A stretch of 64,000 bases of DNA from Neocallimastix lanati (nom. inval.) (Eukaryota > Neocallimastigomycota > Neocallimastigomycetes > Neocallimastigales > Neocallimastigaceae): the NCBI GenBank assembly GCA_016946835.1, contig JACVTC010000066.1:581501-645500 (forward strand), written 5' to 3'. A model generated the notes under the pieces. It was not told the origin of the DNA. It ran no database searches and was given only the letters and a program-made list of their open reading frames with translations. A program made the translations under genes and the position numbers. Positions 22,810 to 36,690 of the stretch are shown piece after piece (the first letter of the stretch is position 1; each line of letters opens with the position of its first letter).

Positions 22810-25158
22810 CTTAAAAAAAAATCTCTGAATTTAGAATTTAATAAATACGCCGATAACTCTTCATGGAATGAAGGAGCTAAGATGGGATACCTTTCTTGTT
22901 GGACTTCAAGACCAAGTAGTTACAAGAATTCTCGAAATGTTTCCAAGTCCCAGATCCTTGTTTGTCATACAAACCATCACTTTAAGAATCAATTCCCCGT
23001 ATCTCTACCCAAAGAAAATGTCTTTACCCCTCAAAACAGACAGAAGAACCCCTTTAGTAAAAAATAAGAGAAAAAGATTTTGTTCCAAATTAAAAGCCGT
23101 CTAAACCAAAGTTCCATGAACCACTTACTAAAGAAGAAAAAGAGAGAAGAAGAAGAAGAGAAAATCACTGTCTATATTGTGGATCCTGAGAACCTTCTCT
23201 TGAGATATGTTCACTCAAAAAAACAAATATAAATCATTCTTCTAGTACTTTTCACATTACTAATCCTGAATCAAAAAAAAAAAAAAAAAAAAAAAAAACC
23301 TCTATAGATCAGGAATCTCTGACCAACCAAACTTAAAACTCCCAATCTTCAAATTCATTCTTAATATCTTGAAACGGTTTTCTAAAACTAAAATTTTAGT
23401 TGTATTCGGGTTTTCAACTCAATCCTATGGAGGTCTACCCAACAAAAAGAAAAATAACATTCCGTACACACTTCGGAAGCCGACCACCTCGAAATAGGAA
23501 GAATTAGCGGTCATTAAACGTAATTCTTGGTAAAACTTAACCACTTTCAAATTGTTATGACAGTCACAATTATAAAGCCCAATTCTCTGACGATGATTTA
23601 CCATCTTACCCTGGCATTCTCGGTGATGACTGGCTTTTCACTCATAAATCCAACAATTGAATTTTTTTTTTTCCTCTAAAACACTTCACTTTAATTCAAA
23701 TCATTGTATTAATAATTACTTTATTATTACGAATTCATTGACTACTCTTGTACATTCAACCAATCCTGAAAGCAATATATCTAACGAAACAAATAGCCAA
23801 AATAACAAATTATATGACATTGATGACATTAAAATCTTGTTACCTGTTAAATTAATTCCATTTTCGGATGTTTTTAAACGAAGTTTCTACAAACAAACTA
23901 CCTCCTCATCGACCATACAATTATAAAATCAATCTCAAAACAAATTTTTTAAATTACATTAACATTATGGACGAAATATATTCATTAATTCGGAAAGAAT
24001 TAACTGGTTTTTTATTATTATTTTTTAAAAAAAATAAAAAAACCATATCAAAGAACTAGAAACTGAAAGATTTATTAGAAAGTTCAAATCCTCCGTAGGT
24101 GTGTAGGAGCCCTCAAACTTTATCGTACTTTAAAAAAAAAAAAAAAAAAAAATGGTGAACTTTGACCAGTGGTGAACGACGGAGGACTTAACAAAATTAC
24201 TTTATGTAATTCTTTTTCCGCTTACCCCCATTATCATTTGTATGAAAGAAAATCTCTGTAAAGGTAAAAATTTTCTCAAAAAAATTGATTTTTCTGTTGT
24301 ACCTTTAATTTTGTCCAGAATTAAGAAAGATCATGAATATAAACAAAAAAAAAAAAAAAAAAAAAAACTGTTTTTCCTTGTATTTACGGCCACTCTAAGT
24401 ATAAAATAAATAGCTTTCGGCCTCAAAAACGCCCCCTACAGTATTCCAACACTTTATCAATGATGCTTTTTTTTTTTTTTTTTTTTTTTGAAGATATTAC
24501 TGGAAAATATGTTTTCTGTTATATATTGACGATATCATCATTTTCTCTCCAGACCTTAAATATACTCATTACAATTCACCTTATCAAAGTATTAACTAGA
24601 TTAAGAAAAGTGGGTCAATAGGAGAAACTTGAGAAATGAGAATATTTTGTGTTTCCATTCTTGGATTTTCTCGGTCATTGAATCGCAGCTGGCGTCCTCC
24701 ATATAATATGAATCGAACCCAATAAGGTTTCAGTCATTTTAGGATGGCCTACACCCTCTAACAGTAAAACAACTTCAATCATTTCTTATAGGACTGGCTT
24801 AATTATTATGGATTATGGAGGTTTTATTACAAGATTCGCTAAGCTTACTCATCCTCTTGAACCTACTGTTTATAATTAATACAAGAATCCTGATGGACTT
24901 CTGAAGGTCAAAAAAGCATTTGAAGAAGTAAAAATCAAAAAATTCTCTTCGGTTCCCCGGTTTTAGCATATCCAAATGGAGACCTCCCTTTTCATGGTCG
25001 AAATTGATAGGACCAATTTTGCTATTGGAGCTATTTTTTTCACAGACTCCCTTCCAAAAGATAGCAAAGTTCAGTTCATGGCCTTCTACTTCAGATCGTT
25101 CAATCAAATTGAAAGGAACAATGATCAGTGATAAAACTCTATTTCAAAAAGGAATTTC

Positions 25159-25160
<2 letters not shown>
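22810..25160 (+). mobile_element. Ty3/Gypsy remnant (gag, protease, RT, RNase H)
   Basis: A second plus-strand copy starting at its gag: DTFLVGLQDQVVTRILEMF is closely related to DAFIAGLNDQIAIKILEMF in the element at 45,989-52,472, followed by the zinc-knuckle region (ENHCLYCGS). The protease region and reverse-transcriptase scraps (LPVKLIPFSDVF near 23,840; AFGLKNAP near 24,410; WPTPSNSKT near 24,750) follow, and last an RNase H piece (VEIDRTNFAIGAIFF, SKVQFMAFYFRSFNQIERN). Broken many times, in part by homopolymer inflation. Integrase is not visible. Confidence 0.8.
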
Positions 25161-25194
<34 letters not shown>

Positions 25195-25196
<2 letters not shown>

Positions 25197-25421
25197 GGTT
25201 TAAATTTTCATAACATAATAAAAAAAAAAAAAAAGGTGGCAGTTACCTTCTCAAGTTTTTTATAATAGGATGATTCTTTTTTTTTCTTCTTTTTATTTAT
25301 TAATCCACATTCATATTGTAATTGTGAAAGAATTTTTTTTTTTGTGATATTTTTTTTTTAAAGTAAAACTCCACCAAATCCTTCATTTTAAGAGATGTAT
25401 CTGTTCTAATAACGAATGACA

Positions 25422-25461
<40 letters not shown>

Positions 25462-26382
25462 AAGAAATCTCAATATTTGAAGAATTGATCCGACAATTCT
25501 CTCAAATTTTCAAAACTTCTTTTTTTTTTTTAGTGTGTTCAACTGTCCAAATAAAGTTACTATCTTTTTAAAGGAACTTTTAAATAAAATTTTTGAAGTA
25601 GGCTCTATCAATTTTTTTTTGCATAATAATTTTATTAATTAAACTCAATAACTTCCCATATTTTATATATATATATTTTTTTCTTTAATCTATTTGTAGA
25701 ATTTTATATAGATTATCACTTTTTAAACTCTAAATTAATTTTACAGAGGTCCATGATAACAGGATTTATATATATATATATAAAAAGGAATAATTTTCAA
25801 TTATAGTCTAATACACTAAGAAAAAGATCCAATAAAAAAAAAAGTTATTCTTGTCCACCAGTCTAAATTTAGTAACAAAAGTATAATGCATTAGTAGTAA
25901 CCGGGTAAATTATACATCAATCCTGGAGTAGAGTTTTTATTTCGACAGAACCTAAACTTTAGAATAAGAGGATAACTCCAACTGAACTGGGTCATTTTTT
26001 TTTTTTTTTTTAGAAATTTTTCAAAAATTACATTTGGATATATTTAAGTATATATAGCAGTTCCATAATCAATAAAAAAAAAAAAAAACTTTCGAAAAAG
26101 GAAATGTCAAAAAAAAAAAAGAAAAAACTTTCGAAAAAGGAAATGTCAAAAAAAAAAAAAAAAAAAAAAAAGTACCTTTTGAGGATCTTGATCATTCGAT
26201 CATTCCTCTGTGAAATCATCTAAACCCATGGGAGGTTATCCTTATTGAATTGTAAGTTTTTTTTTTTTTTTTTTTATTTTATTTTTTTATTTTTTTTTTT
26301 TATTTTTTTTTATTTTTTTTTAATCAATTTTAGCACTGATTTTTATAATAAATGTCTAAAATCGATAAGTATGAGTTTATAT

Positions 26383-26424
<42 letters not shown>

Positions 26425-29018
26425 GAAGTACTCCACTTCGATCATCTACAATGCTATCACTGGGGATGTTGTTGACGAATTTTATGTTTTTTTTTTTTTT
26501 TTTTTTTTTTTTATTTTGGAACATTCTTCATTTTATTTTTATTTAAGAGTCTCTGCCATATCAGTATTAATAAATTAATAAGAATATTTATGTAACATCA
26601 TTTGCATTAAGACTATTTTCATCATGACTAGATAACTTATTAAACTTCTTTAATTTTTTTTTTTTTTAATTATGATTATTAAGGTTGTTAAAAACAATGT
26701 AATTTCCGGTTATCATTACTATTTTCTGTTTTTTTTTTTTTTTTATTTTTTTTTTATTTTTCTTTTTAATCTTTTATTCCAAAAGATTTAATTAAAGATT
26801 TATTATCCTATGGACATTCATGGTGATCATGAATATTTTTTTTTTTTTTGATTTGTATATCTTTTTTAATTTGTTATATATAATTTTGTTTGTTTATATA
26901 AACAAAAATATATATACCACAATACCACAATATTTTTTTTTATTTTTATAAATAAAACATAAAAATATATATATATATATGTATAATATATATAAACTAT
27001 TTTTTTTTTATTATTACTATTATTATGATAATTTATTATTTCAAATTAATTTTTTATTAAGAATTATTTTTTCTTTCATTAACTCACCCGGACTCTCCAC
27101 CAAAATTATTTTGGAATATTGTTAATGAGTTTTTAAATTTAATTACAAATTACTTTATAATTCTTTAAAAATTCAATATTAATTAATAACAATTATGATA
27201 ATTCACACTAAAATCATGAATATTAATTAAATTTATAAAAAATCTTATATTTAATTTCACTTAATTTTAAAATTTAATTAATTTTTAAAATACCAATCTC
27301 AATTACTTCAGATTTCAAAATCTTAATCTAATTCTAAATTTTTTAATAATTATAAGTAAAAAAAAAAAAAAAAAAAATTAATAGTAATTTTAAATATTTC
27401 AATAATTTTCACTCTCTAAGGAAATTATTAAAATTATAAAAAAAAAAAAATTTATTTTCATGAAATATTAATTTTCAATAGTACATTTGATCTTGTATCA
27501 TTAAGTCAGCAAAAAAGTAAGCCATGAACTGGTGGTAACCTATCATGACGATTAAGCTGAATTTCTCTGGATTTCGATTCACCCCCCTTTTCCCTTTCCT
27601 AAACCACAATTAGTTTACTTACTTTAATATTATTAGTAAGATTATTGAAGTGAAACTTCCTGAGAGATTTTTCGGATTTGGAAAATTCCAATAAGCCGGA
27701 AAGAAAACAAGAAAGTAGATAGTTTCTTATATTTAATAATAATTTTTTTTTTTTTAAGAATTTATTTTCTAGAAAGAAGAAGTATAAAAAAAAAAAAAAA
27801 AAACTTTTAATGTCTTTACCTTTTCATCCAACCAAACCTTGTTTTTCTTTCAAAAAAAAAAAATAAAATAAAAAAAAAATAAAAAAAAAAATAAAAAAAA
27901 AAAAAAAAATAAAAAAAAAAACACTCAATACCTTTGTAATCCTTCCAAACCCTAACAATAAAATTCTTGGTGACTTAACCGTCGCCTTTTTTAAACTTTA
28001 TCTTCTACCTCTTATCTTAACCTATCAGTGGGTGGTGATATCTAATGAACAAATTTTAATATAGAAACTAATATCCCTGTTATGAGAGTGTTTGGCTTTA
28101 CAAGAATTAATTAATAATTAATTTTTCATAAACTCTTATTTACAATTTTTTTTTTTACAAGCCATTTTTGTAGGATTGTAAAAGCATAAGTATCTTAAAG
28201 GAGGCAACCCTTGAAAAATTAGGTAAAATACGACCTAGAACAGTAAATAAAAAAAAAAAAAAAAAAAAACTTTCACACTGAAGGCAACTTAACCCACTGT
28301 GATTCTATCTCATCAAGAAATGGTGATTTTTTTTTTTTTTTTTTTTTTTTAAGAATATAAATCAAATTAAACAAAAAAAAAAAAAAATAAAAAAAAAAAA
28401 GGATTGAGTTTCGTCAACCAAAAAAAAAGAAAAAAAAAAAAAAAAACTATTCAGAAAAACTATTCAGAAATGGTGATTTTTTTTTTTTTTTTTTTTAGAA
28501 TATAATCAATTAAAAAAAAAAAAAAAATGAAATGAAATGAAATGATGGATTATATCCTTCTTCCACCAATCAAAAAGGAAGGAAGAATAGTTTATCGCCT
28601 CGGTATCACGTCACCTCACCTTACCTATATACTTATACCCTCAAAAAAAAAAAAAAAAAAGGGAAAAATAAGGGTGGAAGATATATATATATATTTGAAA
28701 TTACTGAACTCATTTACTAAATTATGAGATAATTATAAAAAAAAAAAAAAAAAAAAAACTATTCCACGGTGACTAATAAACCGTTAATCAATTCAATATA
28801 ATAAATTTTACTTTGTTTAAAAAAAAAAAAAAAATAAAAATTTTTTAAAACTACATTTAAATAAAATAAATAAAAAAAAAAAAATAAAATAAAATAAAAT
28901 AAATAATAATAAAAAAAAAATAATAAATAAATAAATTAAATTAAATTAAATAAAATAATAAGAAAAATATTTAAAAAAAAAAAAAAAAATAGAATTATAA
29001 TTTATTAAATATATTACA

Positions 29019-29063
<45 letters not shown>

Positions 29064-29148
29064 TTTTCTGTTTTTTTTTATGGTTTTTTTATTTAAAAAA
29101 ATTTTTTATTTTTTTTATTTGTTTGTTTTGTTTATTTATTTGCTTGTT

Positions 29149-29187
<39 letters not shown>

Positions 29188-30022
29188 TATATAAAATTAA
29201 ATATAATTTTAATATATATAATTATAATAATTTTTAATTGGTATTATTATTATTATTATTAGTATTAGTATTAGTAGTAGTATTAGTATTATTTTTCTAT
29301 TTTTAATATATTAATATTCTTTAATAATTTAATATTAGTACTAATATTTTTTTTTATTATATATACAATTATATATAAATTCTTTTATATAATATTAATA
29401 CAAATATTTTTTTTATTATTATATTATTTATTTTATATATTCTTTTATTTATATTATATACATATATTTATATATAGATAATTTATAAATTATTTTTTAT
29501 TTAATAAAATCTATATAAATATATGTATAAAAAGAAAAAAAATTAAAATAATTTTAAACATTATAATGATATAAAAAATTTTTTTTTTCTTTTTTTTTTT
29601 TTTCTTTTTCTTTTATTTATTTATTTATTTATTAGTATAATTATTATCTTTTAGTACTTTATATTTATTTCTATATATATCATTAACATTATAAGTTAAT
29701 GGTGTATAAATATATATAAATATAAATATTTAATTTATATATATAAGAATATCATATATATTTTATATTATTTATATTTATAAAAAAAAAACTTTTTAAT
29801 ATAATAAAATTTTTAAAAAAAAAAATAATAAAATTATAAAAATAATTATTATTATTTTTTTTTTCTTTATTTTTTTTTTATTAAGTTGTTTTTATATATC
29901 TTTTTTTTTTTTTTTTTTTTCAATTTTATTTTTTAATTATTTTATTCTTAACCAAAAAATAATTATATATTTTATGAAATGAAAATATATGAAAAAAAAA
30001 AAACTCACACCAATTTTACCAT
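25195..30022. other. homopolymer-rich spacer, no gene seen
   Basis: Nearly 5 kb of A/T with dozens of poly(A) or poly(T) tracts, the longest a T run at 29,022-29,062. Local duplications: a unit containing CTTTCGAAAAAGGAAATGTC twice at about 26,088-26,150; a unit containing GAAATGGTGA, a T run and AGAATATAA at about 28,317-28,360 and 28,465-28,505. Small low-complexity frames (poly-Phe, poly-Lys) are artefacts of these runs. A GC-richer patch at about 27,480-27,720 has no convincing frame. Confidence 0.7.
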
Positions 30023-33000
30023 TTAATTACAGAGACCATAGGCAGGTTGACATCCTACACCACAGTACTGCTTACTCTTACCACAGTAACCATACTTACT
30101 ACAACAATTACCTTCAGTTTGGCAAGCACCCCAACCTGGACCACATTTGTAGACATGAGTAGACTTTGGAACACCACTTGAGGTAGTGCTAGAAGCAACT
30201 AACTTCTTAGAAGTAGTAGTGGTGGTGGTAGTAGTATTTTTCTTTGGAACGGTGATAGTAGTAGTGGTGGTCTTCTTATTCTTCTTACTAGTAGAATTAC
30301 AGACACCAAATTCACTTTGACAACCGGCACCACAATAGGCACTAGAAGTACCACAGTAACCATACTTACTACAACATTTACCTTCAGTTTGGCAAGCACC
30401 CCATCCTGGACCACATTTGTAGACATGAGTAGACTTTGGAACACCACTTGAGGTAGTGCTAGAAGCAACTAACTTCTTAGAAGTAGTAGTGGTGGTGGTA
30501 GTAGTATTTTTCTTTGGAACAGTAGTAGTATTTTTCTTTGGAACAGTAGTAGTAGTAGTTTTCTTTTTAATGGTAGTAGTAGTAGTTGTGGTGGTCTTCT
30601 TATTCTTCTTACTAGTAGAATTACAGACACCAAATTCACTTTGACAACCGGCACCACAGTAGGCACTAGAAGTACCACAGTAACCATACTTACTACAACA
30701 TTTACCTTCAGTTTGGCAAGCACCCCAACCTGGACCACATTTGAAGACATGAGTAGACTTTGGAACACCACTTGAGGTAGTACTAGTAGCAACTAACTTC
30801 TTAGAAGTAGTAGTAGTGGTGGTAGTAGTATTTTTCTTTGGAACAGTAGTAGTAGTGGTTTTCTTTGGAACAGTAGTAGTAGTAGTAGTAGTTTTCTTTT
30901 TAATGGTAGTAGTAGTTGTGGTGGTCTTCTTATTCTTCTTACTAGTAGAATTACAGACACCAAATTCACTTTGACAACCGGCACCACAATAGGCACTAGA
31001 AGTACCACAGTAACCATACTTACTACAACATTTACCTTCAGTTTGGCAAGCACCCCAACCTGGACCACATTTGTAGACATGAGTAGACTTTGGAACACCA
31101 TTAGAGGTAGTACTAGTAGCAACTAACTTCTTAGAAGTAGTAGTAGTGGTGGTAGTATTTTTCTTTGGAACAGCAGTAGTATTTTTCTTTGGAACAGTGG
31201 TAGTATTTTTCTTTGGAACAGTAGTAGTATTTTTCTTTGGAACAATAGTAGTAGTTTTCTTTGGAACGGTAGTTGTAGTAGTGGTAGTAGTGGTGGTAGT
31301 GGTATCGACAGCTGGAACTTCAACTTCTCTAACGCCCTCAGCTTCCTCCTCAGCTTCCTCTTCTTCTTTCTCTACTTCATCTTCGACGATATTAATATTG
31401 TTAATATAGTCAACACATTGATTATTTCTTACTTTGACCCATTGCTTAATACCATATTGAGCATCATTGTAATTGGTATCAGGGTTGTAGCCGACCATCT
31501 TGTAGTTGGCATTACCCTCGAAATTACTGAAAGTGAAATGATTCACATGACCCTTAATGGCCTTATCAAGTTTATCAATTAATTCGAAATTCCAAGTGAC
31601 ATCATCCTTAATTAATTCGAATACACCATCCACTATTTTGGAAATATCATCAATATTGAAAATCTTTTCTAAGGTTTCCTTCATGATAACGTTATATCTA
31701 TTTTTAATACGGTCATGCTTGAAGAGAGCATCAATAAAGTAGTAATCATTTTCCATTCTTGCATTTTTAGCCCAATCAATACAATCATTTTTTTGTTTGG
31801 TGTAATCATTTTGGAAACGAGGAGAACCGTTACTACCGAGGAAGGAACCATCATAATCGTATGGAATGATTTGGTATTTCTTTTCTTCTGGATTATAGTA
31901 GAGCGCAAAGTTTCCACTGTTAGCCCAGAAGTTATCGAAAGAATAGGTAAGTGACTCAATGACCATCTGTCTAAGAAGGGATTCAAGATTAAAGAATTTT
32001 TCTAAGGCTTTATAAGCTTCACTATCTTGACCATTACTGCTATTATTGTATTTTTCTTCCCATTCTTTGAATAATTTAGTAAATTCAATAAGACGATACC
32101 AGTCTTCCCCCTTAGCTTCCGTATCCTCCTTATCAACTTCATCAATGATATATTTACCACTAGAACTATAGGTATTACCGGAACTACCAAGATATTTAAG
32201 ACTGGCCCCAGCGAAAGTTTTGTAACTGTAACCAACATGAGCCTTATCATCTCCATGAATGGCAGAAGAAAGCCAATTTCCACCAAGGGTATCAACTAAA
32301 CTATATAAACCGTAAACATCATTATTAATGGTTAAACGAGCGTAAGCACTACTGTAAGTTGGAACACCAAGAGCCTTATATAATTCAGTGTTAATCTTAT
32401 CACGCATTAAGGTAGCATCATTAGCATTTGATCTAAGTTTAAGATTCTTTCTACCAAAAATCTTTTTATCTAACTTTAACTTCCAAGATAATTTTTTGTA
32501 TCTTCTACTATCAAATCCGATTAATTCAATAGTACCGGTTCTTTTGAAGGTTTCTGTTTGAGAAACAAAATTGATAGTACAATTTGCGAAATTATCATTT
32601 TTTAAACCTGTGTTAAGGAATGGATTATATTTTAATTCAGAATAATCATTTTCATTACATTCAGCGTAAATTGTATAGATTTGAGAATCATCATAAGGTT
32701 TATATTTTTTAGAACTTTTGATAAAGTTTTTTTCGAAGACCTTTGGAATTGATGGAATTTTGACTTCCTTTGTTTTTCTATTTAAAAAGAATAAATATTT
32801 ATTTCAATTTTATGTTTATAATATGATTAGTTTTAAATATTTCAATGTTTTTTTTTTTTTTTTTTTTTTAAATAATAATGATAAAATGATATATCATAAT
32901 CATTTGTGCTATGTGTATATGTATACACACACATACACATAGCACACTCTCTATTCATCTATCAATGTATATATTTATATATAATTATTATATCTTTTTA

Positions 33001-33626
33001 TAATCTAGTAATAAATATATTCACTTACCTATCATAAACTTCATTTATGGAAGAAGTATTAGAATTGTAAGTTCTATTAATACTTTCTTCACCAACAACA
33101 TTACCACTTTTATCTAATAAAACATATTTATATTCCTTTGTGTTTCCAGATTCAATAGTTGTAGTGAATACTATTAAAAATTAAATAAATTTTTTTTAAT
33201 AAAAACAATTTATGTATATATTATATTATACTATTATACTATTTATTTTAATATTAATAATATTGTTTTATTCGAAGGAGTTCCATAGATAACTTACATG
33301 GAAAATCAGAAGATTCCATCTTTATTATTTTATTGTTATATTTTAAACCAAGATCATATTCTGGTTTTGAAATGGAAACAGCATTGAATTTCCAAGATTC
33401 AGCTGTTTAAACGACATAAAAAACAAAATAATATTTTTATTGAAAAATTATAAATAATTATTATTTAAAAATAATTTATAATTTTTATATTAGTATTAAT
33501 TTTTTTTCTTTTTTTTTTTTATAAATTATAAAAGATTATAAAAAAAAAAATTAATTTACCATTGGTAAAAGATACTGAAATTAATAAAGTACTTAATAAA
33601 TATTTAATATTTAAATTATTGAACAT
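30023..33626 (-). CDS. secreted CotH-type protein with four CBM18 chitin-binding modules
   Basis: Intact host gene, 1,022 residues in four exons: 33,560-33,626, 33,298-33,402, 33,029-33,170 and 30,023-32,777. Introns of 157, 127 and 251 bp start GTAAAT, GTAAGT and GTAAGT and end AACAG, AATAG and AATAG, and all phases join. Residues 1-23 are a signal peptide (MFNNLNIKYLLSTLLISVSF and on). A CotH-kinase-like domain spans about 180-565: LKLRSNANDATLMRDKI, YGLYSLVDTLGGNWL and the acidic motif IPYDYDGSFLG near 409-418. An acidic stretch (570-590) and Thr/Lys linkers (TTTVPKK repeats) follow, then four type-1 chitin-binding modules starting near residues 674, 784, 892 and 982, each with the CCSKYGYCG core and eight cysteines. 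The protein is probably exported and binds chitin or related glycan; whether the CotH part phosphorylates a partner is unknown. No dockerin is present. Upstream DNA is TTA microsatellite, so no promoter motif is named. Confidence 0.9.
30026..31140 (-). repeat. tandem CBM18-plus-linker coding repeat
   Basis: Four near-identical module-plus-linker units. The phrase ACACCAAATTCACTTTGACA recurs at about 30,303, 30,627 and 30,957, so the period is 324-330 bp. Cysteine-module DNA differs by only a few bases among the first three copies; differences concentrate in the number of Thr and VPKK codons. The last (C-terminal) copy is the most divergent (GKSKQYCGVGCQPAYGLC). This indicates recent in-frame amplification, probably by unequal exchange. 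Confidence 0.9.
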
Positions 33627-36124
33627 TCTCTATTATTATTTTATTATTTTATTATTTTATTATAATTATTTTATTCTATTATTATTTTATTAGTTTATTA
33701 TTATTATTATTATTTTATTATTATTATTATTTTATGTTATTATTATTTTATTTTATTATTTTATTATTATTTTATTATTTTATTATTTTATTATTATTAT
33801 TATTATTATTTTATTTTTATTATTATTATTATTATATTTATTATTTTATTTTTATTATTAAAAAATAATAATTTTTTTAATATTATTATTATTATTTTTA
33901 ATATAAAACAGGAAAAACTTCAACAACCCTCTTTTCTTTCTTTTTTTTTCTATTAAAAAAAAAAAAAAGGTTTATTATTTTATCTTTCCTGAAATAATAA
34001 TTAAAATTAGAAGTTATATAGAGTTCAAAAAAAAAAAAAAAAAAAAAGAAAAAAAAGAGAAAAGAAAAAATTAAAGAAAAATATTCCCTTTTTATAAATA
34101 AATAAAATTTCAAAGTGATTATTTTACTTTCTTAACCACTTAGCCAAAATCAATAACCTTTCATTAAAAAAAAAAAAAAAAAATTATCAATAAATAAATT
34201 AATTAATTAAAAAAAAAATAAATTAAAATTAAAATTAAAATATAAATTAAAATAAAAAAAATTATATACAAAAAATAATAAATTCATTATATATATATTA
34301 TTAAATATATTATTAATAAATCATTATATATATTATTATATTTATTAATTTTACACTTGATAATATATTTTATATTATATTATCATTTTATTTAATTTAT
34401 TTTATTTTTTCTTTTTCTATTTAATTTTTTAAGATTTAAATTGTATACAATTAAACTTTTTAAATTTTTTTCTTTTTTTTTTTTAATAAAAAATTCCATG
34501 TGTGACGTAAAAAAAAAAAAAGAAATAAATAAAAACAAATATATATATAAATATATATAAATATAAATATATGTAAATGTATATAAATATAATTATATAA
34601 ATATAAATATAAATATATATAAATGTATATATAAATATATGGATATATATGGATATATATGGATATATATGGATATATAGATTTATATTATTTTTTTTTG
34701 TACTCAAAAATATTTTTTAGCCAAATGTAACAAAGAAATGATGACTCCCAGCACTGTAAGTTTAGTCACTCTCTTTTACTCTCTTTTATCTATTTAGGAT
34801 AGACTTTTTTGGTGTTTAAGATTCGGCATTCAATAGTTATTGGCTTTTATTAATGTTATATTCATCAGCTTTAAACATAAAGTATTTATTAAGTTCTTCA
34901 TGCCTTATTTAGCTTTAAATGTGAAGTTCTTCATGTCTTCATCATTATTAGCTTTAAATGTGAAGTTTTTTTTTTTTTTTTTTGTACTATTCTATTTCAT
35001 ACTATTTCATGCTATTTCATGCTATTTCATGCTATTTTATGTTTTTTTTTTTGTAGTACTAATTTTTGTGTTTTGAACATCGACACTATTTTTATTTTAG
35101 TTTTAAGTTTATTTATACTCTAAACATAGTTGTTGTACTAAATATTACTTACTTTGTTTAGTATTTTATGATATGTTGTATATCATTGAATAAAAAAAAA
35201 AAAAAGATATCTTTCATATAAATTTTAGGGTACAATTGTTGTTATTGTTTGTTTGTTTGTTTTGTTTTGTTTTATTAATTACCAAAAAAATAATAACGGC
35301 TAATAAAAAATAAAATATATTTTATATTTATTTGTTTACTTATTTATTTGTTTACTTATTTATTTGTTTACTTATTTCTTATTTATTTGTTTACTTATTT
35401 ATTTGTTTACTTATTTATTTGTTTACTTATTTCTTATTTATTTGTTTACTTATTTATTTATTTATTTATATAATCAACTACTTTTTCATTATAGTAATAA
35501 TAATAATAATAATAAAAAGATATAATGATATAGAATATTCCTTAAATAATAAATAATCTTATTAACTTAAAGTTAAGAATTAATAGGAATAAAACAACTT
35601 TTTTTTTTATAATTAAATTCATATCAAATTAAATAACATATATATAAGTTTTAATTATATTTTTATTTTTTTTCTTCAGTTAAACTGACCAAGTCTATTT
35701 ACCATTAACATTACTAAGTAAATAAATAAACAAAATAAATAAATTGATAAATAAATAAATAAATTGATAAATAAATAAATAAATTGATAAATAAATAAAT
35801 AAATTGATAAATAAATAAATAAATTGATAAATAAATAAATAAATTGATAAATAAATAAATAAATTGATAAATAAATAAATAAATAAATAAATAGAAAATT
35901 AAATTTAATTTAAATTTTTCATCCATTTTAAAATTTTTTTATAAATTTAAAACTTTATTTGATATAAAATTGAAAGTCACCAAAAAAAAATAAAAATTTA
36001 AATTTGAATACAGATGAATTAGAATCTTCTTGAAATTTAAAATTTTTAAGAATTTACAAACTTTAAAAAATAAAAAAAAAAAAAAAAGATAAAAAATTAA
36101 AATAATTAAATTTAGAATTAAAAT
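33627..36124. repeat. AT-rich spacer with several short tandem arrays
   Basis: Upstream of the CotH gene. Arrays: TTA/TTTTATTA microsatellite 33,635-33,860; GGATATATAT four times at about 34,640-34,680; a roughly 30-bp phrase with AGCTTTAAATGTGAAG repeated at 34,866-34,965; TTTCATGCTA five times at about 34,990-35,040; TTTGTTTACTTATTTA at 35,325-35,460; a 20-bp unit AAATTGATAAATAAATAAAT about seven times at 35,750-35,880. None encodes a credible protein. Confidence 0.75.
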
Positions 36125-36690
36125 ATCAATTTACAACTGATATAAAATGAAATATTCAAACCTTAATTAATATAAAATTAGTTTTTATTATTCAAACATA
36201 AATTAATGTCATAAATCACATTTAAATCTAATGATTTTATAACAATCTCAATATGTGGCTTGATTTATATATATTAATTATATATTTAATTAATAATAAA
36301 TTTTATAGCATAAATCAATGTTTTAATTATATTCTTATTATTTTATATTTATATTTATATAGTTATTAAATATTTCCTTATAAATAATAATTATTAATAG
36401 TTTATTCTAATCACAAGAACAATTAATTAAATAGTTAATTATAACTAAATAACATAAAAATAAAAAACATTTCTCTGAATTTAAGAGAAGTGTGAAGTTA
36501 TTGTTGTGTTGAGTAATGTTAAGTTAGTTTTTAATTAAAAGTATAAGAAAGTTGTTAAATAGTCTTTTTAAATATATGTAATTTTTAAAATAAAATTAAA
36601 TAAATAAATAAATAAATAATAAATTAATAAATTTAATAAATAAATCCACAACAAAAGTACATCAAACTTTTGAGTTGTATATCAGTATCA
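36125..36690 (+). repeat. LTR-like repeat L, copy A
   Basis: Starts near GATATAAAATGAAATATTCA and contains ACATAAATTAATGTCATAAA, TCTAATGATTTTAT and TGGCTTGATT, with CTGAATTTAAGAGAAGTG in the second half; ends CCACAACA followed by GTACATCAAAC. The same order occurs at 39,805-40,215 (plus), the first half inverted at 37,985-38,180, and the second half at 7,810-8,105. Length, the CAACA end and the shared sequence just beyond it fit an LTR plus leader of a Copia-type element. No open frame. Confidence 0.6.

Noticed and set aside
26028-26546. Poly-Phe and poly-Lys frames
   Set aside because: Produced by A/T homopolymers.
30199-31409. Several 60-110 codon frames on both strands over the CotH gene
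   Set aside because: Shadow frames of the repeated CBM18-linker coding DNA; they recur with its period and lack motifs.
31557-32295. Other frames over the CotH domain
   Set aside because: Out-of-frame shadows of exon 4.
35332-35926. 70-75 codon frames
   Set aside because: Translations of short tandem repeats.
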